Source: G963675935 sp963803125
Lineage (GTDB): Bacteria; Planctomycetota; Planctomycetia; Pirellulales; Thermoguttaceae
Assembly (NCBI GenBank): GCA_963803125.1
Contig: CAWDLR010000003.1
Coordinates: forward strand, 1,240,001 to 1,304,000
Length of the DNA stretch: 64,000 bases
Reading direction: 5' to 3'
Shown here piece by piece: positions 18,243 to 28,418 of this stretch (positions are counted from its first letter, which is position 1; every line of letters starts with the position of its first letter). A program made the translations under genes and the position numbers. The notes beneath the pieces were generated by a model, which ran no database searches, had not been told where the DNA came from, and saw nothing but the letters and a program-made list of their open reading frames with translations.

Positions 18243-19790
18243 ATGCAAATCCGCAAACGTCCCTTCTCGCGCGGCGGCCGCTGGCGGCTGGCGCTCTTGC
18301 TGTTGGCGGTCATCGCGGGCGTGGCCAGCGTCAATTACTGGCTGCCGAAACTCCGAGGATTCCTGGGCGAGGCGTCGCTGGCCGCCGGCCATGCAGATCA
18401 TGACGGCCACGACCATGCCGCGGCGAGACCGCACGAGGGCGAAGCGGGGCATGAGCACGAGGATGCCGACGACGATGACCACGACCACCACGGCGACGCC
18501 GACGAACACGAGCACGCCCACGAAGGCGAGCCGGCGGGGCACCACCATTCGCACGAGGAAGCTACCACCGTCAAACTGAGCCCGGCGGCACAAAAGAACA
18601 TCGGGCTGCGGGTGGCGATGGTCAAACTCGGGCCCTTCGAGCGGACGGTGAGCGTGCCGGGAGTGGTGGTCGAGCGGCCCGGTTGGTCGATCGTCGAGGT
18701 GACCGCCCCGATGGCGGGCGTGGTCACGCACGTTTATCCGATCCAGGGCGAAGCGGTGCGGCCGGGCCAGCCGCTTTTCGAAGTGCGGCTGACGCACGAG
18801 GACTTGCTGCAAGCCCAGACCGAGTTTCTGCGGACTGTCGAGGAGTTGAGCGTTATCGGCCGCGAGGTCGAGCGGCTGGAGAAGGCCACCAACGACGGCC
18901 TGATCGCCGGCAAGACGCTGCTGGAGCGGAAATACGAGCAGCAGAAGCAGGAGGCGTCGCTGCGGGCGCAGCGGCAGGCGCTGCTGCTGCACGGGCTGTC
19001 GGAGGCGCAGGTCGATACGATCGTGGCCACGCGCACGCTGCTGCAAAGCCTGACGATTCGCGCCCCGTCGTGCTGTGCCGCCGGTTCCGCCCCCGCGGCG
19101 AAGCGACCGCCGCGCGAGGATGATACGATCCCGCCGGAATGCCTCTTGCAGGTTCAGCAATTGAAGGCGGTGCAGGGGAAGTTCGTCGCCACCGGCGATA
19201 CGCTCTGCACCCTGATGGACAACGGCGTGCTCTACATCGAAGGGATGGCGTTCGAGCAGGACATTGCCGCCGTCAACGGGGCCGCAGCGGCCGGGCGAAA
19301 CCTCTCGGCAGTCTTCGGCTCGAAATCCGGCGGCGGCGAGGAGACGGTGGGCGGGCTTCGCATCCTGTATCTCGACGACAAGGTGGAACGCGACTCGCGG
19401 GCGTTCCACTTCTTCGTCACGTTGCCGAATCATCTCGTCCGTCAGGACGAGACGCCCGACGGGCACCGCTTCGTCTACTGGCAGTTCAAGCCGGGCCAAC
19501 GCACGCAAATCCGCATTCCGGTCGAGCGCTGGAGCGAGCGGATCGTCCTGCCGGCCGATGCCGTCGCCCAGGAAGGGGCGGAATCGTACGTCTTCGAGGC
19601 GAACGACGGCCATTTCGATCGCCGCCCGGTCCACGTCGAATATCGCGACCAGGATTCGGTGATTATCGCCAACGACGGCGCGATTCGGCCGGGCGCCACC
19701 GTGGCGGTCAGCAGTGCGCACCAGATGCAGTTGGCCCTCAAGAACAAGATGGGCGGCGCGGTGGATCCGCACGCGGGACATAACCATTAG
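18243..19790 (+). CDS. czcB: Periplasmic adaptor of a heavy-metal RND pump, CzcB/HlyD family
   Basis: The 515-residue adaptor links czcA to czcC. One N-terminal membrane anchor (LALLLLAVIAGVASV) is followed by a His/Asp/Glu-rich stretch at residues about 50-105 (HADHDGHDHAAARPHEGE and similar runs), typical of adaptors that bind zinc, cobalt, cadmium or nickel. The barrel-sandwich half begins VTAPMAGVVTHVYPIQGEAVRPG, then comes a coiled-coil hairpin, and a second lipoyl half contains KAVQGKFVATGDTLCTLMDNG. A C-terminal HAGHNH tail adds histidines. The ATG at 18243 was chosen because the membrane anchor follows. Confidence 0.92.
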   Translation: MQIRKRPFSRGGRWRLALLLLAVIAGVASVNYWLPKLRGFLGEASLAAGHADHDGHDHAAARPHEGEAGHEHEDADDDDHDHHGDADEHEHAHEGEPAGHHHSHEEATTVKLSPAAQKNIGLRVAMVKLGPFERTVSVPGVVVERPGWSIVEVTAPMAGVVTHVYPIQGEAVRPGQPLFEVRLTHEDLLQAQTEFLRTVEELSVIGREVERLEKATNDGLIAGKTLLERKYEQQKQEASLRAQRQALLLHGLSEAQVDTIVATRTLLQSLTIRAPSCCAAGSAPAAKRPPREDDTIPPECLLQVQQLKAVQGKFVATGDTLCTLMDNGVLYIEGMAFEQDIAAVNGAAAAGRNLSAVFGSKSGGGEETVGGLRILYLDDKVERDSRAFHFFVTLPNHLVRQDETPDGHRFVYWQFKPGQRTQIRIPVERWSERIVLPADAVAQEGAESYVFEANDGHFDRRPVHVEYRDQDSVIIANDGAIRPGATVAVSSAHQMQLALKNKMGGAVDPHAGHNH

Positions 19791-19794
19791 GAGA

Positions 19795-19875
19795 AATGAT
19801 GAATGATGATTGATGAATGATGAATGCCACGGCGTGTTCATCACTCATCATTCATCATTCATCAATCATCATTCC
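19795..19875. repeat. ATGATGAATG-type inverted repeat overlapping the czcA start region
   Basis: A left arm of ATGATGAAT units (19795-19827) is mirrored by CATCATTCATCAATC units (19840-19872). The arms fill the space between the czcB stop and the czcA gene. The repeat creates several start codons, one of which (TTG 19810, followed by ATG 19813) is in frame with czcA. Confidence 0.75.
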
Positions 19876-22800
19876 ATGCTAAATTCCATCCTCCGCTTTT
19901 CGCTCCGCTACCGGCTGCTGACGATTACGGCGGCGGCGGTGGTGCTGGTTTATGGCGGCTTTGTGCTGTACCACCTGCCGATCGACGTGTTTCCCGATCT
20001 CGACCGGCCGCGGGTCACGGTGATGACCGAGGCGCCCGGCATGGCGCCGGAGGACGTGGAGCGATTCGTCACGCTTCCGCTGGAATCGGCGCTGAACGGG
20101 GCGACGGGGGTGCAGGCGGTCCGCAGTTCGTCGGGCATCGGGCTGTCGGCCGTGCAGGTCGAGTTCGGCTGGGGGACCGACATCTACATCGATCGCCAGA
20201 TCGTGGCCGAGAAACTGGCCCTGGCCGCCGAGAGTCTGCACGGTCTCCGCCCGCAAATGGGGCCGATCTCCTCGATCATGGGGCAGATCATGATCGTCGG
20301 CATGTGGAGCGAAGGCGGAAAGACGTCGCCGATGGAGGTCCGCACCCTGGCGGATTGGGTCGTGCGGCAGCGGCTGCTCACCATTCCCCGCGTCGCCCAG
20401 GTCGTCACCATGGGCGGCGGACGCAAGCAGTTTCAGGTGCTGGTCAATCCGAACTTCTTGCGGGCTTTCGGCGTGACGCTGCATGACATCGAGCGGGCGA
20501 TGGCCGCCAGCAACGCGAGCGCCACCGGCGGATACCTCAACCGCGGCGCCCGCGAGTACATGGTCCGCTGCGTCGGGCGGCTGCAAGGCATCGACGATAT
20601 CGAGAATGTGGTGGTCAAAGGCGATAGCGAACGGCCGGTGCTCTTGCGGCAGGTCGCCCGCGTGGTCGAGGGGCCGGAGCCGAAACGCGGCGACTCGGCC
20701 GTCAACGGCTCGGCGGCCGTAATGCTCACGATCACCAAGCAGCCCGGCGCCGACACCCGCGTGCTGACCGATCAGATCACCGCGGCGCTGGAGGATCTCA
20801 AAAAGACGCTGCCGGCCGACGTTCATATCGCTCCCGGCGTTTATCAACAGAAGTCGTTCATCGAACTGGGCATCCACAACGTAATCGACGCCCTCCGCGA
20901 CGGCGGCATCCTCGTGGTCGTGATTCTATTTCTCTTCCTGCTCAATTTCCGCACAACCTTCATTACCTTGACGGCCATTCCGCTGTCGATCGTGGTGACG
21001 GGCCTGGTTTTCAAGTGGTTCGGCATGTCGATCAACACCATGACGCTCGGCGGGCTGGCCGTGGCCATCGGCGAACTGGTCGACGATGCGATTGTGGGCG
21101 TGGAAAACGTATTCCGCCGCTTGCGGGAAAACGCCCACAGCCCTGAGCCGAAAACGCCGCTGCTGGTCGTCTATCACGCCAGCGCCGAAGTGCGCAACTC
21201 GGTGGTCTTTAGCACGATCCTGGTCGTGCTGGTGTTCGTGCCGTTGTTCGCGCTGAGCGGGATGGAGGGGCGGCTGTTCACGCCGTTGGGAATCGCCTAC
21301 ATCGTCTCGATTCTGGCCTCGCTCCTGGTTTCGCTCACGGTCACGCCGGTGCTGGCGTACTGGCTGCTGCCGTCGGCCAAGATCACGCATCGCGATCGCG
21401 ACAGTTTCCTGCTCCGCTGGCTCAAAGTGCTGCTGGGGATCGCGGTGCGGTTCAGCATTCGCCGGCCGGGGTGGGTTTTGGGGACGGTGGGCGTGGCGGT
21501 GCTGTTGAGTTGCATCGTCGTCACCCAGCTTGGCCGCGATTTCCTGCCGCCGTTCAACGAGGGGAGCGTGCAGATCGACGTGGTCCTGCCGCCGGGCGAT
21601 TCGCTCGACCAGTCGAACAAGATCGCCGGCATGGTCGAGGATCGGCTGCGGAACATCGAGGGCGTGGCCGCGTTCGGCCGCCGCACCGGCCGAGCCGAGC
21701 TCGACGAACACGCCGAAGGGGTCAACATGTCGGAGATCATCGTCAGCTTCGATCCGAACTGCCGGCGGAGCCGCGAGGAGATCCTGGCCGACATGCGCGA
21801 GCAGCTTACCCAAGTGCCCGGGGCGGCGATCGCCGTCGAGCAGCCCTTGCAGCACGTCATCTCCCAGGTGCTCTCGGGCGTGAAGGCCCAGATCGGGATC
21901 AAGCTCTACGGCGATGATCTCAGCGTGCTGCGGGCGAAGGCCAACGAAATGAAGGCCGCCATCCAGGGCGTCCGCGGCGTGAAGGACCTCATGGTCGAGC
22001 AGCAGGTCGAGATTCCGCAGTTGGCGATTTCGCCCGATCGCAAGGCGATGGCCACCTACGGGCTGAACTCGGCCGACGTCGGCGAGTTGGTCGAGACGGC
22101 GATCAACGGCCGCGTGGTCTCGGAGATCGTGCTCGGGCAGCGCACCTTCGACCTGATGCTGCGGCTCGACGAGCCCTTCCGCAACGACGTCGAGCAATTG
22201 AAGCGGATCAGCGTCGAGCTGCCCCGCGGCGGACAGATTCCCTTAAGTGCCGTGGCCGACATCGTCGATTCGAGCGGGCCGAACACGATCAACCACGAAA
22301 ACGTGCGGCGGCGGATCGTGGTCCAATGCAACACCGCCGGCCGCGATCTCGGCGGCGTCGTGGCCGAAATCCAGCAGAAACTCGCCCCCATCCAGGCCAC
22401 GCTGCCGACCGGCTATTTCATCCAGTACAGCGGGCAGTTCGAGAGCCAGCAGGCGGCCACGCGGACGATCGGCCTGTTGAGCCTTGTCTCGCTGGCCTGC
22501 ATGGTGCTGACGCTCTACACGTTGTTCCACTCGTTCAACTTGAGCTTCCAGGTGCTCGCCGCGCTGCCGATGGCGGCGATCGGGGCGGTGGCGGCCCTGG
22601 TGATTACGCGGCAATCGTTCACCGTGGCGAGCATGGTCGGGTTCATTTCGCTGGCCGGCATCGCCTCGCGCAACGGCATTCTGCTGATCGCCCATTACTT
22701 GCATCTGGTCCGCTACGAGGGCGAGTTGTTCACGCCCAAGATGATCGAGCGGGCGGGCAAGGAGCGGCTCGCGCCGATGTTGATGACCGCCCTGACCGCC

Positions 22801-23079
22801 GGCATCGCCCTGGTCCCGCTGGCGCTGTCGGCCGGCCAACCGGGCAAAGAAATTCTCTATCCAGTGGCCACGGTGATTCTCGGCGGGCTGGTCAGTTCGA
22901 CGCTCTTAGACTTCTTCGTTCGCCCCGCGTTGTTCTGGACCTTCGGCCGCAGGGCCGCCCGGCGGGCAATGGCACACCATCTGCACGAACCGGACCTGCA
23001 CTTACTCTCTCCGCAGCCGTCGCAGCCTCATTACGCCAGACCTGAGCGCTTGGCCCAGCGCGGCAATCGCCACACATAG
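19876..23079 (+). CDS. czcA: Heavy-metal RND efflux pump, CzcA family
   Basis: The ~1067-residue inner-membrane proton antiporter exports divalent metals. Key family signs are the N-terminal segment RFSLRYRLLTITAAAVVLVYG, LPIDVFPDLDRPRVTVMTEAPGMAPEDVE split over the first porter subdomain, and the TM4 motif GELVDDAIVGVENVF with the paired Asp residues of the HME branch. GREFLPPFNEGS appears here as GRDFLPPFNEGS. The start is uncertain: ATG 19876 gives the standard N-terminus but lacks a visible ribosome site, while a start at 19810 or 19813 would add 21-22 repeat-encoded residues. The last 78 bases overlap an opposite-strand gene. Confidence 0.94.
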   Translation: MLNSILRFSLRYRLLTITAAAVVLVYGGFVLYHLPIDVFPDLDRPRVTVMTEAPGMAPEDVERFVTLPLESALNGATGVQAVRSSSGIGLSAVQVEFGWGTDIYIDRQIVAEKLALAAESLHGLRPQMGPISSIMGQIMIVGMWSEGGKTSPMEVRTLADWVVRQRLLTIPRVAQVVTMGGGRKQFQVLVNPNFLRAFGVTLHDIERAMAASNASATGGYLNRGAREYMVRCVGRLQGIDDIENVVVKGDSERPVLLRQVARVVEGPEPKRGDSAVNGSAAVMLTITKQPGADTRVLTDQITAALEDLKKTLPADVHIAPGVYQQKSFIELGIHNVIDALRDGGILVVVILFLFLLNFRTTFITLTAIPLSIVVTGLVFKWFGMSINTMTLGGLAVAIGELVDDAIVGVENVFRRLRENAHSPEPKTPLLVVYHASAEVRNSVVFSTILVVLVFVPLFALSGMEGRLFTPLGIAYIVSILASLLVSLTVTPVLAYWLLPSAKITHRDRDSFLLRWLKVLLGIAVRFSIRRPGWVLGTVGVAVLLSCIVVTQLGRDFLPPFNEGSVQIDVVLPPGDSLDQSNKIAGMVEDRLRNIEGVAAFGRRTGRAELDEHAEGVNMSEIIVSFDPNCRRSREEILADMREQLTQVPGAAIAVEQPLQHVISQVLSGVKAQIGIKLYGDDLSVLRAKANEMKAAIQGVRGVKDLMVEQQVEIPQLAISPDRKAMATYGLNSADVGELVETAINGRVVSEIVLGQRTFDLMLRLDEPFRNDVEQLKRISVELPRGGQIPLSAVADIVDSSGPNTINHENVRRRIVVQCNTAGRDLGGVVAEIQQKLAPIQATLPTGYFIQYSGQFESQQAATRTIGLLSLVSLACMVLTLYTLFHSFNLSFQVLAALPMAAIGAVAALVITRQSFTVASMVGFISLAGIASRNGILLIAHYLHLVRYEGELFTPKMIERAGKERLAPMLMTALTAGIALVPLALSAGQPGKEILYPVATVILGGLVSSTLLDFFVRPALFWTFGRRAARRAMAHHLHEPDLHLLSPQPSQPHYARPERLAQRGNRHT

Positions 23080-23631
23080 GGCGCAGATCATGCCGAGGGA
23101 GATGAAAATCTGATCGAACAAGGGACGGCTCGACAGTGGCGAGTTGACGGCGGCGGCCTCATCGAGTCTCGCCCAACCGCACGTACGTTCCACCGAAAAG
23201 AGCGCGAGTACCATCGCCACGGCCGTCGTCATTGAGAATAACTCCGAAAGCGTGAACTGGCCACGGCTTAGAGAACCGGATAGCCGAGTCCAACCGAGAA
23301 CCAGCGGCGACGCAACCAGTATGCAGACGATGAACAGATCGACTGCACAATAGTACGTACCCGCGGCGGTTAGCTCTGGGGGAGGTCGTGAGGGAGGCTG
23401 AGGACTTCCCCACGGTAAATAGGTGGTTGCGTCGGCGTACCAGAACGGCCACCCAAAACTCCAGTCGCAGCCTGGTTCGCCGTCGCAAATACCGTAGGTC
23501 CGTCTCAGCACAGGTGACAGATTAGCGTGGACTGCTGCCACCCCGATGCCCAAACAAAGAAACACAATTACTGCGGCGCGCCATGCCCAGGAGAATGGCG
23601 GGCGGACCTGTCGATCTTCTTGAGGTGACAT
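23002..23631 (-). CDS. Membrane protein of unknown function
   Basis: The 209-residue protein has hydrophobic segments at about residues 18-35, 95-115, 130-145 and 175-195, so it is probably integral to the inner membrane. A loop after the first segment has paired cysteines (YGICDGEPGCDWSFGW). I do not recognise the family. The gene is convergent with czcA and its last 78 bases lie antisense within it. Confidence 0.6.
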   Translation of the reverse strand: MSPQEDRQVRPPFSWAWRAAVIVFLCLGIGVAAVHANLSPVLRRTYGICDGEPGCDWSFGWPFWYADATTYLPWGSPQPPSRPPPELTAAGTYYCAVDLFIVCILVASPLVLGWTRLSGSLSRGQFTLSELFSMTTAVAMVLALFSVERTCGWARLDEAAAVNSPLSSRPLFDQIFISLGMICALCVAIAALGQALRSGVMRLRRLRRE

Positions 23632-23697
23632 GACCTTCCCTCACACGTTAGAAGAGCAATAACTGATCGCTCGCAGGTGGCTCTCACGATCGCCGAT

Positions 23698-24450
23698 TTA
23701 CAACAACTGCCATGCCTGTCCGCCCATCGTGACCACGTAAATCCCCAAGATCAAGTTCGTGATCGCATGAGCGACGACGCAATCCCAGATGTTGCGGGTT
23801 TGCAACATGAGCCAGGTGATCAGCGAGAACCAGACGGCGGCGGCCAGTAGTTCGGGATGATAGAGCATGGGGACGACGGTACCCAGTACGATCGCCAGGC
23901 GGCTGGCCGTGCCGAAGGGGACTTTCCACCAGTCGCGCTCCATCACCAGTCGCATTAAGAATCCGCGCAGGAAGAACTCTTCGATCAAGGGGACGACTGC
24001 AACCAGGCCGAAGAAGCGGACAGCGAGAAATGCCCAGGCCCAGGCGGTCGCCAAGTGGTATTTTGGATCGAGCGGATTGAATGCCGGCCGTTGGCCGCCG
24101 GCCAGGAACCCCAGGGCGATCTTCTGCACCCAGGGCCAGAAGTACAATCGCTCCCAGCCCGGCGATGCCAGCGCGATCCAGAGCGGGCCGCCGACGAGGC
24201 CGACCACGATCGCCAGCAGCGTCAATCGTGGCGGGAACTGCCGGTAGCCGGGCCAGACGAAGGCAACGGCCGCCAGCGTCAGGGCGATTTTGACGGTGTA
24301 CATCAGAGGATACCAACAGCCGAAATGGGCCGGGTCGTTGTGCGACGGCTCGAAGGCCCCAAGCACGATGTAAACCAGAAATGGCAGCAGGAACGTCAAC
24401 CAAGGTTGGCGCTCTAGCAGAGCGGCGCGGGAGTTGAGTGGATTCGACAT
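23698..24450 (-). CDS. CPBP-family intramembrane metalloprotease (CAAX protease-related)
   Basis: The 250-residue polytopic membrane protein carries the CPBP/ABI signature: a Glu-Glu pair in PLIEEFFLRGFLMRLVM, a histidine in MLYHPELLAAAVWF and a C-terminal HAITNLILG. These are the expected catalytic residues of glutamic-type intramembrane proteases. It resembles the CAAX-protease-related group associated with exosortase systems, but no exosortase lies in the window. The ATG at 24448-24450 is chosen; the open frame continues far upstream in antisense to another gene. The substrate is unknown. Confidence 0.85.
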   Translation of the reverse strand: MSNPLNSRAALLERQPWLTFLLPFLVYIVLGAFEPSHNDPAHFGCWYPLMYTVKIALTLAAVAFVWPGYRQFPPRLTLLAIVVGLVGGPLWIALASPGWERLYFWPWVQKIALGFLAGGQRPAFNPLDPKYHLATAWAWAFLAVRFFGLVAVVPLIEEFFLRGFLMRLVMERDWWKVPFGTASRLAIVLGTVVPMLYHPELLAAAVWFSLITWLMLQTRNIWDCVVAHAITNLILGIYVVTMGGQAWQLL

Positions 24451-24565
24451 TGGGGCGAATCGTGGGCGTTGACGGGGTGCTTGCGAAGCCGCAAGCGGCT
24501 TTCCAAGCATAACCGCGCTGGGGGCACGTGGCAACCGCTTCGACAATTCACAGACTAGCAAGAAA

Positions 24566-24643
24566 CGTATCCGGCACACGCCGTGTGCCGTTGTTTGCCT
24601 GCCTTCGCCCGGCATGATCGGCACACGGCGTGTGCCGGATACG
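24566..24643. repeat. Perfect 24-base inverted repeat (GGCACACGCCGTGTGCC)
   Basis: Arms at 24566-24589 and 24620-24643 are perfect inverted copies, and each arm is itself nearly palindromic. A second copy of the family lies between lutB and lutC (49445-49513). It sits in the divergent spacer between the CPBP protease and the hydrolase/C45 gene. Confidence 0.85.
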
Positions 24644-24723
24644 CTCCGACCGCTTGGCAATCGTTTCGGCCTTGCATTTTGCTGCCGAGTGTGGCACTTT
24701 ATGGGCGGACTAGGAGGAACATC

Positions 24724-27656
24724 ATGCGGAATCGCTCGGGGTTGTGGATGGCGACGGTCGGCGGGTTGGTGCTCGCGCTTGCGGCGGCTGAGGACGGGCG
24801 GGCGGCGGGACAACCGCTGGAGACGGTCGCCGTCGCGAAAACCTTCAACCATTCGCCGTTCGATTACACGCAGCGGCTGTTGGCGCGGCGGGCGGAGTTT
24901 TGCATCTTCCGGCTGACGTATCCCTCGCCGGTCGTCTCGCCGCTGGTGCAGAACAACACGGTGCCCGCCGATTATTACGTGCCGAACGGCATTCACCCGG
25001 GCGGGGCCAAGCGGCCGGCGGTGATTTGCCTGCATATCCTCGACGGCAACGAGCCGCTGACGGATCTGGTCTGTTCGATGCTGGCCAAACGCGGGATTCC
25101 GGCGATTTCGTTCAAATTGCCCTACTACGGCGGCCGCGGGACGGCCAAAGGGCCGCAAATGCTGGCCGACAATCCGAAGCTGTTCGCCGGGGCGGTCGTG
25201 CAGGCGGGCGAGGACGTGCGGCGGACCATCGATCTGCTGGCGTCGCGGCAGGAGGTCAATCCCGAGCGGATCGGCATCGTCGGCATCAGCTTGGGCGGCA
25301 TCATCAGCGCGACGGCCGCCGGCGCCGAGCCGCGGATTCATCGGGCGGGCCTGATCCTGGCGGGCGGTGATCTGCTCAGGATCGTTCACCACGCCCGCGA
25401 AACCCGCGATCTGAGCAAGACGATTCTGAAACTGCCGCTGGCCGAGCGGGCCGCGGTCGAGGCGAGCATTGCCGCGGCCGACCCGCTGCGGTTCGCCGCT
25501 GCCCTGCGGTCGCGGGCGCAAGCCGGCCAGGTGCTGATGATCAACGCCGCGGTGGACGAAGTCATTCCGCGCATGCACGGAGGAACTGGCCAAGGCCCTG
25601 GGGATCGGCGATCGCGTGGTCTGGCTCGATGGGCTGGGGCATTACACGGCAATCGCCGAGTTGCCGCGGGCGCTGCGGATGACGGCGGATTTCTTCGCCG
25701 CGGACTTGCCGATGGGGGTGAAACGGGTGAATCAACTGGGCACTGAAGTGCCCAGCCCTGAGGGAGTGAAATCGGCGGGGCAACCGGGCACTGAATCGCC
25801 CAGCCCTGAGGAGCGGGCGCCGCTGGATCGGTTGGTGACCGTGCTGCAAGACGCGATGACGATACTGGCGGCCGAACCGAAGCTGGGGCGATGCCATTAT
25901 CTGGATTTGCAGTTGGAGCTGCCGCTGGCGGTCGCGCACGGGCGGCCGGTTACCGGGAGCGTACGGCTGATTCGCGGGACCGCAGGGAAATTCGTCTTCC
26001 AGGGCAAATTGCCCGAGGTCGGCGAGTTCGCCCTCGGCCAGGGGCGTTTTCCTTGGATGCTCCTGAATGAAAAGACGGTGCTGGCCGGCACGAAGAACCC
26101 CGTCAAGGATCAGGACGTGCGGCACTACGTCGAACCGCGGCATTCTGATGAAACTGCGCGTGCTCTCCGGGCTGGTCGGCACGATCGCGCTAGTACCGGA
26201 GATGCTCGAACAGTGGGTTACGGTCGGCGAGGGCAAGGCCGGCGGCGCGAGCGTCGTTCGCGTTACGGCCAAGGACGGCAGGAAGCTGCCCGGCGAACTC
26301 CGCCTGCTCTTCGATGGCGACGGCCTGGCGCCGACGGAGGCCGTTTACGCTTTGGCCGGGATGGAAATGGGCAGGCTGCATATCCACGGCTGGCAGCCGA
26401 ACTCGATCGCGTCGGACGCGATGTTCGAGCCGCCCGCCGGGAAGCAACTTCGCGAAGTCGAGCAGCTCGATCTGTATCGCATGTTTGCGGCGATGCTGAA
26501 CTTCGCCGCCGATCATGCCGAGGGCGGCGGCCGGCCGGCCGTCGATCCGCGCGCGACGGCGATTTCACTGGTCGCCCGCGATCCGGCGGGCCACGGCCTG
26601 TTGTGCCGCACGCAGGGGAAAGCGGTCTTGATCGTTGGCGGCACGCCGGCGGAGATGGGGGCCGCCCAAGGCAGATTGCTCCGCGAGCCGGTGCGGCGGC
26701 TGACCGATCGCGTCGTCTATCTGATCGGCGCGGCCGACACGCTGCACTCGCACGCCTGGTCTTTCGACCGCATGGCGGAGATCGAACGCCGCGTGGGACC
26801 GCATGTCCCGCCGCGATTTGTCGAGGAATGCGACGCCCTGTCGAAGGCGGCGGGCGTTTCGCAGCGCGACGGCCGCTACGCGAATCTCTTTCCCGAGCGG
26901 TTCCATTGCAGCGGCGTGGCGCTGCGCGGCCGGGCGACCGTCGGCGGGCGGGTGCTGCACGCCCGGGTGCTCGATTACATGACCGAGATTGATCTGCAAG
27001 ACGCCGCCGTCGTGCAGGTCTTCATCCCCGAGGGACGCAACGCCTGGATGAGCGTCGGCTACGCGGGATTCATCGGCACGGTCACCGCGATGAATGAGAA
27101 GGGGCTGGCCGTGGGCGAGATGGGCGGCCGCGGCCAAGGCCAATGGGACGGTACGCCGATGAGCCTGCTGCTGCGCGACGTGATGGAGCGGGCGGGCTCG
27201 GTCGAGGAGGCGTTGGCCATTCTCCGCAACTCGCCGCGAACCTGCGAGTATTACTACGTGTTGAGCGATCGCGCCGGCACGATCCGCGCGGTCGAGTGCC
27301 GGCCGAAGGAGATGACGGTGCTCGGGCCGGGAGAGCAGAACCCCCGACTGGCCTACGTGCCCGAGGACACGGTGATTATCTCCGGCGAGGATCGGTCGAG
27401 AGTGCTCAGCCAGCGGATTCAGGCCAGTTACGGACGGATCGACGTGGGGCGGCTAATCGAGATCATCAAGCGGCCGGCCGCGATGCAATCGAACCTGCAC
27501 GACGCGATCCTTGCCCCCCAGACGCTGGAGATGTGGTTTGCCGACGCCGGCCGCACGACCCCCGCTTGCGACGAGCCATACGCCCATGCGAGCCTGCGGG
27601 AATTGCTGGAATTCTACGGCGGGCAGGTCCAACCGCAGCAATTGCCACGACGATAG
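24724..27656 (+). CDS. Secreted three-part enzyme: alpha/beta hydrolase, LolA-like region, C45 Ntn acyltransferase/hydrolase (two frame breaks)
   Basis: About 977 residues spread over three frames. A signal peptide is followed by an alpha/beta hydrolase domain (VICLHILDGNEP; nucleophile serine in VGISLGGI). After the first break (about 25573) the text resumes CTEELAKALGIGDRVVWLDG and enters a linker with two repeat copies, then a beta-rich region like LolA/DUF2092 proteins. A second break (about 26136-26140) leads through GILMKLRVLSGLVG into a C45-type Ntn domain: FHCSGVALRG with the likely autoprocessing cysteine at codon 26907, then LHARVLDYMTEIDLQDAAVV and GEMGGRGQGQWDGTPMSLL. AGGAGG at 24712-24717 supports the ATG. 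The chemistry is unknown; an acyl or amide substrate is plausible. Confidence 0.78.
25738..25811. repeat. Two 26-base direct copies inside the hydrolase/C45 gene
   Basis: Units at 25738-25763 and 25786-25811 share GGGCACTGA...GCCCAGCCCTGAGG with three differences and a 48-base period (16 codons). Each unit contains a short palindrome (GGGCACTGAAGTGCCC in the first). They encode GTEVPSPE and GTESPSPE in the linker after the hydrolase domain and keep the frame open. Confidence 0.8.
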
Positions 27657-28418
27657 ACGCGGTTTTGCACATCTTTCGCGCGGGCGATGCGTAAATGTCG
27701 TGCATTCTGGCGGCTCCTTCAGTTCGTCGCCTGAAATTCTCCCATTCCTCTGCCGGCGACTGGGCGGGAGCATTCCGCGCAAGCCGTGGCGGGGCAGCGT
27801 TAAGAGCGTCCGTCGTCCGAAGCGGTTTTGGCAATGGGAGTTGTGCAAAATCTGCACGGCAAGCGGCGGCCGCGAAAGCGGGATGTCCTCGATTCGAGCG
27901 ATTGTCGGTGCTGTGGCAAATGTCGGGAAAATCGCCGTGTCGCGGCGGGCGATTGCCCCGGCGGTGCAAGAATGGCGCGAATGTTGCAGTATGAAAGGCT
28001 GATTCCAGGACGGGATCGGAACTCAGCAAGGAAGAGACGCAGAACCGTTACAGGCGAACATTCCGCACGGCGGATGCCGCGACACCGCGAGTTTTTTTGG
28101 GGTCGTCGAGCCATGGCTACGCACTTCTATTGTCGAGCGGATGACGATCTTCTCAAGCGGAGCGACTTCGCATCGAAGAAGTCGCTGCTGGGCAGCCGTT
28201 TGGGGTCTGCGTTGATACCCTCTCACGACCTTCTCGAGCAGAGCGAGGGCGTCCCGCCCGTTGCTTCCGAGAAAGGCGGGACGCCCACGCTCGGGAGGTC
28301 GATCCAGCAGCCGTAACGCCGCGCTGGGTTGCCGCAACGGATGGGATGGCATTCTGACGGGTTGCCCCATTTTGCTGTGGCTGGCCGCGGCGCGCTTTCC
28401 ACGCGAGGAGCCTTAGCG
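27657..28418. other. 762-base gap with an inverted repeat
   Basis: No gene I can support. Short open frames on both strands lack any recognisable motif. An inverted repeat with 18-base arms, 28241-28258 and 28275-28292 (core GGGCGTCCCGCC, one mismatch), lies upstream of the P-II gene. The rest may hold the P-II promoter and decayed sequence. Confidence 0.55.

Noticed and set aside
27695..28316. Open frames on both strands in the gap before the P-II gene
   Set aside because: No signal peptide, domain motif or ribosome site; composition resembles decayed or non-coding sequence.
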